Of a stretch of 64,000 bases of DNA, positions 57,740-64,000 are shown piece by piece. Source of the stretch: Burkholderia sp. SRS-W-2-2016 (GTDB lineage: Bacteria > Pseudomonadota > Gammaproteobacteria > Burkholderiales > Burkholderiaceae); NCBI RefSeq assembly GCF_001931485.1, contig NZ_MSDV01000023.1, forward strand, positions 236,974-300,973, in the 5' to 3' direction. The position numbers were made by a program, and so were the translations under genes. The notes below the pieces were generated by a model, which was not told the DNA's origin, did not search any database, and was given only the letters and a program-made list of their open reading frames with translations. Position 1 is the first letter of the stretch; each line of letters begins with the position of its first letter.

Positions 57740-58155
57740 GATGCATTCCCGACAATTCTTTCTTTATTAAAACAACATGCTTTCCTATTGCTTTCAATTC
57801 ATAGGTCGCAAATGCCGGGCGAGGGTGTCAAGTCTCCTGAAAAGCGTCGATAGTCGTTGTCCCTGACTTTGGGTATTGCATTGAAGGCTATCAACATTGA
57901 GCATAGATATGCCTTCAATTAAAGTTATTTAACAGTTTGAATAAAGTAATTGCGGCATTGCCGAAGATCTATGTGAATCTCAAAAGGCAATTCTGCGGAG
58001 AAGTAAATTGTTCTATTCGGTGTGATATGAACGAGTAGTTCAGGGCAGGGTAATTCTGAATTGAATTCAGACGGTTTAATACACTGCAACCTTATGCGGC
58101 CAACCGGAGCCGGTAATCCGGCCGGTCGCGGTCCGCGGTCATCGAAACGCGCGTG
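57740..58155. promoter_or_regulatory. AT-rich spacer with a 9-bp inverted repeat
   Basis: This 416-base stretch is unusually AT-rich for the region and contains no supported gene. ATTGAAGGC (57881-57889) and GCCTTCAAT (57912-57920) form a perfect inverted repeat with a 22-base spacer. It holds the dnaE2 end and the promoter of the kinase gene. Confidence 0.5.
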
Positions 58156-61100
58156 TCAATGAAAGTCCCGGCTGACGGTCGGCAGCTTGCCCAGCAGATG
58201 CGTCATGTCGACCAGCCGCTGCGCCACCAGATGCCGCACGTTTCCTTCGCACTGCCACGTTCCATAAACGGCCAGCAGCGCCGCGCCGAGCGCTTCCTTG
58301 CGCTGCTTTTCGAGCAGGCTCGGCCAGACGATCACATTGACGTTGCCGGTCTCGTCTTCGATCGTCACGAACATCACGCCCTTCGCGGTGCCCGGACGCT
58401 GACGCACGGTGACGAGTCCGCACGCGCGCGCGAGTCTGCCGTCGCGATACCCGTGCAAGGTCGAGGCCGGCATCAGCCGGTTTTTCTGCAATTGCGGACG
58501 CAGCAACGCAAGCGGATGACGGCCGAGCGTCAGACCGAATGACCGGTAGTCCGCGACGATGTCCTGCGCTTCGCTCGGCGCGCCGAGTTCGGGCGTGTCG
58601 TCCTGCACCGCCGCGCCGGCCAGCATGTCTTTCTCCGGGACCGCCGCGACCGATTGCCAGAGCGCCGCGCGCCGGTTGCCGGCCAGCGACGCGAGGGCGT
58701 TCGCGTCGGCGAGCGTCTGCAGATCGTGGCGATCGAGTTGCGCGCGCCGCGCCAGATCGTTGACGTTCGCAAACGGCCGCACCGCGCGCGCGTTTTCGAT
58801 GCGTTCCGCGGTGCCGTCCTTCATCCCGCGCAGCAACGAAAGACCCAGCCGAACCGCGGGGCGCCCGGCATCTGGGATGCTTTCTAGCGACGAGTCCCAG
58901 CCGCTCACGGTCACGTCGATCGCCAGTACCCGCACGCCGTGGCGCTGCGCGTCCTGCACGAGTTGCGACGGCGAATAGAAACCCATCGGCTGACTGTTGA
59001 GCATCGCCGCGAGAAACGCCTCGGGCTCGTGGCATTTGAGCCAACTGCTGGCATAGACGAGCAGCGCGAAACTCGCCGCGTGGCTCTCCGGAAAGCCGTA
59101 TTCGCCGAAGCCTTTGATCTGCTCGAAAATCGCCTCCGCGAAGGAGCGCTCGTAGCCACGCTCCTGCATCCCGAGCACGATGCGGTCGTAGTATTTTTCG
59201 AGGCCGCCTTTGCGTTTCCACGCGGCCATCGCGCGCCGCAGCTGATCGGCCTCGCCGGGGGTAAAACCGGCCGCGATCATCGCGATCTGCATCACCTGCT
59301 CCTGAAAGATCGGCACGCCGAGTGTGCGGCCGAGCGCGGTTTCGAGGTCTGGCTTCGGAAAGGTGACCGGCTCGAATCCCTGCCGGCGTTGCAGATACGG
59401 ATGCACGGCGCCGCCCTGAATCGGCCCCGGCCGCACGATCGCCACTTCGATCACGAGGTCGTAGAACTCGCGCGGCTTCATCCGCGGCAGCATGCTCATC
59501 TGCGCACGCGATTCGATCTGGAACACGCCGATGGTATCGGCCGCCGAAATCATGTCGTACGTGGCCTCGTCTTCGGGTGGAATGTCCTGCATTTCGAAGC
59601 GCTCGCCGCGTCGTTCGGAAACGAGGTCGAGCGTGCGGCGGATCGCCGACAGCATGCCGAGCGCGAGCACGTCGATCTTGAGTAAACCTAATGATTCGAG
59701 ATCGTCCTTGTCCCATTCGATCACCGAGCGATCCGCCATCGCCGCATTCTCGATTGGAACGAGACGCGAGAGCTTGCCGCGGCTGATCACGAAACCGCCC
59801 GAATGCTGCGACAGATGACGCGGAAAATTCAGCAGTTGCGACGCGAGCTTCGCCCATGCCTGGATCAACGGCTTGTCCGGATCGAGGCCCGAATCCGCGA
59901 AGCGCTTCAGCAGGTCATGACCGTTATCGAACCATTGATGCGACTTCGCGACCGCATCGACGATCTGCGGATCGACGCCGAGCGCCTTGCCGGTTTCGCG
60001 GAGCGCTCCGCGCGGCCGATAGGTGGAGACCGCCGCGGCGATCGCCGCCCGGTCGCGGCCATATTTGCGGTAGATGTACTGAATCACTTCCTCGCGCCGC
60101 TGATGCTCGAAGTCGACGTCGATATCCGGCGGCTCGCCGCGTTCCTTGCTGATGAAGCGCTCGAACAGCATTTTGCTGCGTACCGGATCCACTTCGGTAA
60201 TGCCGAGGCAATAGCAGACCGCCGAGTTCGCGGCCGAACCGCGTCCCTGACACAGAATGTGCTGACTGCGCGCGTAACGGACGATGTCGTAAACGGTCAG
60301 GAAGTACGCCTCGTATTGCAGGTCGGCGATCAGTGCGAGCTCGTACTCGATCTGCTCCTGCGCCTCGGCTGGAATGCCGGCGGGAAAGCGTCGCTGTGCG
60401 CCGAAATACGTCTCCTGGCGCAGATACGCGGCCGGCGTAAAGCCGGCCGGCACCAGTTCGTCCGGGTATTCGTAGCGCAGTTCATCGAGCGAGAACGAGC
60501 AGCGATGCGCGATATCGACGCTTGCGGCAAGCGCATCGTTCGGATAGAGATTCGCCAGACGCAGCCGCGAACGCAGATGCTGCTCCGCATTCGGCGCGAG
60601 ATCGTAGCCGCATGCGTGAACCGGTTTGCCGACCCGGATCGCGGTCATCGTGTCCTGCAGCGGTTTGCGCGAGCGCACATGCATCAGCACTTCGCCGAGC
60701 GCGACGACCGGCACCTCGCGATTGCGGGCCACGAACTCGACCGCCCCGCGATGAATGTCGTCCATCGCGCGCTGATGCAGCACGAGGCCGACCCATGCGC
60801 GGCCGGGGAATGTGTGGTCGAGCCATTCGATCTGCGCGTCGAGCGCGCTTTCGTTGGCCGGAAAATCCGGCACCAGAATCGCGAGACAGTCAGGCATCCC
60901 GAGTAAATGACGGTACCGGGATTCCGGGCGCGACAGATCCTGCGGCGTCAGCCGGTATTCGCCTTTCGGCGCGCGGGTGCGCGCGAGCGTGATCAGTTCG
61001 GCCAGGTTACCGTAGCCTTCGCGGTTTCTGGCCAGCAGGATCAGCCCGAATGCGGGCGAACCATCGGCCTGCACGAGCCTGAAATAGGAGCCGACGATAA

Positions 61101-61305
61101 ACGGCAACCGCGCCTCTTTCGCGGCGACGTGCGCGCGCACCACGCCGGCCAGCGAACATTCGTCGGTGACCGCGAGCGCGGTGTAGCCGAGTTGCGCCGC
61201 GCGTTCAGCCAGTTCCTCCGCGTGCGACGCGCCGCGCAGAAACGTGAAGTTCGAAAAGCAGAACAGTTCGGCATACGCCGGCAGCGTCGTGAAGGTCGTA
61301 TCCAT
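58156..61305 (-). CDS. dnaE2: Error-prone DNA polymerase III alpha subunit
   Basis: A 1049-residue C-family polymerase of the DnaE2/ImuC type, used in translesion synthesis with ImuA and ImuB. The PHP domain starts AELFCFSNFTFLRGASHAEE with partly degraded metal residues. The catalytic aspartates are in PPDIDVDF (D394, D396, D398). The finger and thumb region runs to about 800, with an HhH motif near LARRAQLDRHDLQTLADAN and an OB domain toward the end. The length (vs about 1160 for DnaE1) and absence of the C-terminal tau-binding region support DnaE2. It begins 6 bases after imuB. Confidence 0.96.
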   Translation of the reverse strand: MDTTFTTLPAYAELFCFSNFTFLRGASHAEELAERAAQLGYTALAVTDECSLAGVVRAHVAAKEARLPFIVGSYFRLVQADGSPAFGLILLARNREGYGNLAELITLARTRAPKGEYRLTPQDLSRPESRYRHLLGMPDCLAILVPDFPANESALDAQIEWLDHTFPGRAWVGLVLHQRAMDDIHRGAVEFVARNREVPVVALGEVLMHVRSRKPLQDTMTAIRVGKPVHACGYDLAPNAEQHLRSRLRLANLYPNDALAASVDIAHRCSFSLDELRYEYPDELVPAGFTPAAYLRQETYFGAQRRFPAGIPAEAQEQIEYELALIADLQYEAYFLTVYDIVRYARSQHILCQGRGSAANSAVCYCLGITEVDPVRSKMLFERFISKERGEPPDIDVDFEHQRREEVIQYIYRKYGRDRAAIAAAVSTYRPRGALRETGKALGVDPQIVDAVAKSHQWFDNGHDLLKRFADSGLDPDKPLIQAWAKLASQLLNFPRHLSQHSGGFVISRGKLSRLVPIENAAMADRSVIEWDKDDLESLGLLKIDVLALGMLSAIRRTLDLVSERRGERFEMQDIPPEDEATYDMISAADTIGVFQIESRAQMSMLPRMKPREFYDLVIEVAIVRPGPIQGGAVHPYLQRRQGFEPVTFPKPDLETALGRTLGVPIFQEQVMQIAMIAAGFTPGEADQLRRAMAAWKRKGGLEKYYDRIVLGMQERGYERSFAEAIFEQIKGFGEYGFPESHAASFALLVYASSWLKCHEPEAFLAAMLNSQPMGFYSPSQLVQDAQRHGVRVLAIDVTVSGWDSSLESIPDAGRPAVRLGLSLLRGMKDGTAERIENARAVRPFANVNDLARRAQLDRHDLQTLADANALASLAGNRRAALWQSVAAVPEKDMLAGAAVQDDTPELGAPSEAQDIVADYRSFGLTLGRHPLALLRPQLQKNRLMPASTLHGYRDGRLARACGLVTVRQRPGTAKGVMFVTIEDETGNVNVIVWPSLLEKQRKEALGAALLAVYGTWQCEGNVRHLVAQRLVDMTHLLGKLPTVSRDFH

Positions 61306-61311
61306 CGCCGC

Positions 61312-62781
61312 TCATCCGAACAGGCCGTGCAGAAACCAGCGTTGTTCTTCTTCGGCGTCGCGGCTGCTGACGCGCTCGCGGTAAATCCAGTAGCAGCTTT
61401 GATCGTCGGCCTGCGCGACGAAGTAGTCGCGCGTGACCAGTTCGCCGTCGAACCAGCCGCTTTCGATCCGCTCGCCGGGCGACACCATCCGCAACGGCGA
61501 ACCATAGAACGGCCGATGCTGGCGCATCAGCAGGCGAACCGGCGTATCGAGCATCCACGTGGGGCGCGGCAGTCCTTGCGGCAGCGCATCGAGTTTCGCG
61601 CGATGCGTCACCGGCATCCAGCGGTTCGCGATTTCCGGCCGATGGTCGGGCGCGGGCACCGGCCGCAATACGTTCTCTTCGCCGAGTCGCGCGACCAGTA
61701 GTTCGAGCAGCCGCTCGTGATCTTCCTGCGAGCCGCCGGGTTCGGGAAACAGCGTGTCGGAGGCGGGCGCGGCCGGTTCGACCTGCGACGCGTCGAGCCG
61801 CAACGCGATGACCGGCGCGCTCAGTTCGATCCGGTGCAAACGCTCCTTGAAGAGCCGCAGCAGATGTTCGTCGCGCCAGGTCGGCTCGCTCAAAGCGATA
61901 TCGAGCGTGGTCGGTTCGATTGCCTGGCGGCCGCGTTCGTGTTCGAGAAAGAGACGCACGCCGCTAATCGCGAGTTGCCGCGCGCAAAGCCATCCGCACA
62001 ACTGAACGATCAGCCGCTGCACGCCGAAGACCGCGCCGTCCGCCTGTTCGAGACGGTCGGGCAGTTCGATGCGCGCGGTAAAAGTAGGCGGCAACTCGAG
62101 CCAGTCGAACAGTTCGGGGGCGGTGCCGAACGCGCGGTCGAGCGAGTCCAGCAGATGTTCGCCGCAGCGCCGCTGCAAACCCGCGCGCGGCAGGCGGCGA
62201 AGATCGGCGATCGATGCGCAGCCCAGCCCCGTGAACCAGTCGAGAAACGGCCGCACTTCGGGCACCGCGAGCATCGGCAATGCGGCGAGTCGGCGTTCGA
62301 GCGACGCGAGTTTCAGCACCCGGGTATTGCCGTATTTCGCGAGCAGCCACGCGCCCTGGCCGGTCGGCGCGGCGCTCAGACGCGCGGTGAAACCGAGCGC
62401 GTCGAGGATGAGCTTCGCTTCGCGGCACAGCGCGCGCAGCCCGCCGAACAGACGCAGACTCGCGCCGATCTCGATCACGACCGTCGCTTCGTCGAGTAAT
62501 GCGACTTCCGGCGAGAAGCGCATCAACGCGATGCCGACCTCGCGATACGCGGCCTCCTCGCGGCCGCTGTCGCGCTCGTACATCTCGGTTTCGGGCGACA
62601 GCGTCAGCACGCCGCCGCGCTTCAGACCGGGACGCACGCCGGCCGCCCGGGCGGCGGCGTCGGTAATCACGACCGTGTCTTTCTCCAGCACGACACTGCC
62701 GCTGACGGGCTCAGGCGACCACCTCGGTCGGAAGACCTCGAGCGGTAACTTGGGCAGGTGGACGGCGAGAAACACGCGCAT
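61312..62781 (-). CDS. imuB: Y-family-like polymerase subunit ImuB
   Basis: A 489-residue DinB-like protein that links DnaE2 to the sliding clamp. The Y-family fold is recognisable (ALLDEATVVIEIGASLRLFGG, GVAPTGQ-like loop, DLRRLPRAGLQRRCGEHLLD), but the first catalytic motif reads VFLAVHLPKLPLEV and lacks the conserved Asp, so it has no polymerase activity of its own. It overlaps imuA by 71 bases in another frame and is followed closely by dnaE2, giving one SOS operon. Confidence 0.94.
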   Translation of the reverse strand: MRVFLAVHLPKLPLEVFRPRWSPEPVSGSVVLEKDTVVITDAAARAAGVRPGLKRGGVLTLSPETEMYERDSGREEAAYREVGIALMRFSPEVALLDEATVVIEIGASLRLFGGLRALCREAKLILDALGFTARLSAAPTGQGAWLLAKYGNTRVLKLASLERRLAALPMLAVPEVRPFLDWFTGLGCASIADLRRLPRAGLQRRCGEHLLDSLDRAFGTAPELFDWLELPPTFTARIELPDRLEQADGAVFGVQRLIVQLCGWLCARQLAISGVRLFLEHERGRQAIEPTTLDIALSEPTWRDEHLLRLFKERLHRIELSAPVIALRLDASQVEPAAPASDTLFPEPGGSQEDHERLLELLVARLGEENVLRPVPAPDHRPEIANRWMPVTHRAKLDALPQGLPRPTWMLDTPVRLLMRQHRPFYGSPLRMVSPGERIESGWFDGELVTRDYFVAQADDQSCYWIYRERVSSRDAEEEQRWFLHGLFG

Positions 62782-63418
62782 GGCGGGAAAGCAGAATCGG
62801 TGTGGGTTGAAGGGGAATCGACAGGGGCTCTGCGCGTGAGGGCCCTCGTCGCTTCACGATATCGACGGTCAGACCGTCGGCCGATGGTTTGAGCGCCAGA
62901 CGCAGCAGCGCCGGCGATGCGTCCTGCGCGGTCGCGAGCGGCCGCACCATCACGAACAGCGTCTCCGACGCCTGCGCGGCCAGATGCAGCCGCCGCAGCG
63001 ACGCGCTCTGCACGTACTGCGCCCAGAACAGCAGCGCGCCGCAACTGCCGGCGCGCAGGATCTGTTCGGCGGACCACAGCGCGTCGGCCGTGGTCTGCGC
63101 GTTCACCCGCAGCAACTGCGCGACGGGCACGCCGATGTAATTCAGCCCGAGCCCGTCGGGCGTGTGAGGCGGCTGCACCAGCGCGATCGGCCGCTGGCCC
63201 ACCGCGCTGAGCGCCGGCTGCAACAGCCGCAGTTCGCCGACGCCGGCCTGCTGCACCAGCAGATCGACCAGCGCGCCGAGCGGCCAGCCGCCGCCGGGCA
63301 GTTCGGCCGACAGCGCCGGATAGCCGGTGTCGACGCTGCGGCCGCGGCCGCGCGCGAGCTGGGAAGCCCGCCACAGCGACGGGTGAATGGCTTCCGGCAG
63401 GAGCGGGACGGCTGTCAT
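62711..63418 (-). CDS. imuA: SOS cell-division/mutagenesis protein ImuA
   Basis: A 235-residue RecA-like/SulA-related protein that begins TAVPLLPEAIHPSLWRASQLA and holds ELPGGGWPLGALVDLLVQQAGVGELRLL in the RecA-fold core and WAEQ-type region as LWSAEQILRAGSCGALLFW. ATG 63418 is used; the longer frame crosses the LexA site and reads as non-protein sequence. The promoter at 63434-63449 is a LexA box, so the gene is DNA-damage inducible. Its 3' end overlaps imuB by 71 bases. Confidence 0.93.
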   Translation of the reverse strand: MTAVPLLPEAIHPSLWRASQLARGRGRSVDTGYPALSAELPGGGWPLGALVDLLVQQAGVGELRLLQPALSAVGQRPIALVQPPHTPDGLGLNYIGVPVAQLLRVNAQTTADALWSAEQILRAGSCGALLFWAQYVQSASLRRLHLAAQASETLFVMVRPLATAQDASPALLRLALKPSADGLTVDIVKRRGPSRAEPLSIPLQPTPILLSRHARVSRRPPAQVTARGLPTEVVA

Positions 63419-63433
63419 TTGGGCAAAAAATAC

Positions 63434-63449
63434 CTGTATGGATATACAG
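63434..63449. promoter_or_regulatory. LexA binding site (SOS box)
   Basis: CTGTATGGATATACAG is a textbook gamma/betaproteobacterial SOS box (CTGT-N8-ACAG), 16 bases upstream of the imuA start codon. Confidence 0.95.
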
Positions 63450-63548
63450 TATTCTACACGGTTTTTATGAGATAGCGAACAGGCAGTTTTTGGGGAGCGA
63501 GCGGAGGGAGGCGGGCACGGGCTTCCGCGTCCAACGTGGGACCGGGCG

Positions 63549-64000
63549 GTGGCGAGCTGCCTGAATAGCGCGCTGTATACCGCGTCGCGCATGCTGTTTT
63601 CGCTCGGGACCCGGCGCCAGGCGCCGGGCATCGTGACGCTGACCACGAAATCCGGCGTGCCCGCGAACGCGGTGGTGGGCTCGACGCTGGTCGCATTCGC
63701 AGGGTGTGCCGCGAACTATCTGGCGCCGAAATATGTGTTCGATACGTTGCTGAGCACGACCGGCGCGATCGCGTTGCTGGTCTATTTCATCATCGCGCTC
63801 AGTCAGGTTCTGCTGCGCTCGCAACTGGTGCGGCAGGGATCGTTAAAGGTCCGCATGTGGGGCCATCCGTATCTTTCGGCGCTGACCATCGGTCTGATTC
63901 TGGCGGCGTTCGCCGTGATGGTTCAGGCTCCGGATCATCGCAGTGAGGTGGTGGCGACGCTTGGGGCGTCGGCTGTGCTGGCGGTGGTGGGGGTGTGGCA
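63549..64000 (+). pseudogene. 5'-truncated amino-acid permease (GABA-permease type)
   Basis: The plus-strand frame is open from the TGA at 63468 to the window end. It reads as the last third of an APC-family permease such as GabP: SCLNSALYTASRMLFSLG, SGVPANAVVGSTLVAF, then helices up to the edge (GHPYLSALTIGLILAAFAV). The first roughly 300 residues of a normal 460-residue protein are missing; upstream of 63549 the frame gives unrelated Gly/Glu-rich sequence and no start codon is evident. The break lies about 100 bases from the LexA box of imuA. The 3' end is outside the window. Confidence 0.82.

Overview
The window is GC-rich (roughly 60-65% by eye) chromosomal DNA of a betaproteobacterium, most likely Paraburkholderia, Caballeronia or Burkholderia. 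The reasons are the codon bias, the imuA-imuB-dnaE2 SOS cassette, the many MFS and LysR/GntR/LacI/PadR catabolic units, and the style of the exopolysaccharide genes. No rRNA, tRNA, CRISPR array, insertion sequence or prophage was seen. It reads as an accessory, catabolic and surface-polysaccharide region built from compact modules.

Layout. 1-6182: a lower protocatechuate-4,5/gallate meta-cleavage module with an aromatic-acid MFS transporter (5' end outside the window), 4-oxalomesaconate hydratase LigJ, the aldolase LigK, a binding-protein-like protein without a signal peptide, a GntR/FCD regulator that has no canonical start codon, and a second MFS carrier. 6303-24071: a Wzx/Wzy-type exopolysaccharide locus with a GlxA/AraC-type regulator, a BY-kinase chain-length protein, four glycosyltransferase-type genes including the priming enzyme WcaJ, a PslG-like glycosidase, flippase, polymerase and ManC. 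It begins and ends with ATP-grasp ligases of two polysaccharide-linked families. Gene content resembles the Pseudomonas psl locus, but no Wza/PslD exporter is present. 24531-30429: a DMT permease, a small Cys-containing protein, then a second RraA/LigJ/MFS/LysR catabolic unit paralogous to the first, and a remnant of a PdxA-type dehydrogenase.

30448-39525: a complete beta-1,4-galactan utilisation locus with a LacI regulator, ABC ATPase, binding protein, two permeases, GH42 beta-galactosidase and GH53 endo-galactanase. From the binding protein onward the order equals Bacillus ganSPQAB. Two identical 19-bp operators precede it. 39644-43417: a small secreted protein, then a PadR repressor divergent from a FadH-like Fe-S flavoenzyme with two oppositely oriented operator copies between them. 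43545-46825: another aromatic-acid MFS carrier and a quinoprotein of polyvinyl-alcohol-dehydrogenase type. 47206-51190: a divergent Gtr-type glycosylation module (GtrC-like, GtrB, methyltransferase, GtrA). 51292-52374: tartrate/D-malate dehydrogenase. 52834-57739: a signal-less animal-type haem peroxidase, an HExxE protein resembling the EXORDIUM/PHI-1 family, and a convergent orphan three-PAS histidine kinase. 58156-63418: the SOS mutagenesis cassette imuA-imuB-dnaE2 behind a clear LexA box. The window ends in a permease gene that has lost its 5' portion.

Start codons were moved inward from the longest open frame wherever a ribosome-binding site and family length favoured it. Family calls are from reading motifs by eye; no database search was run.
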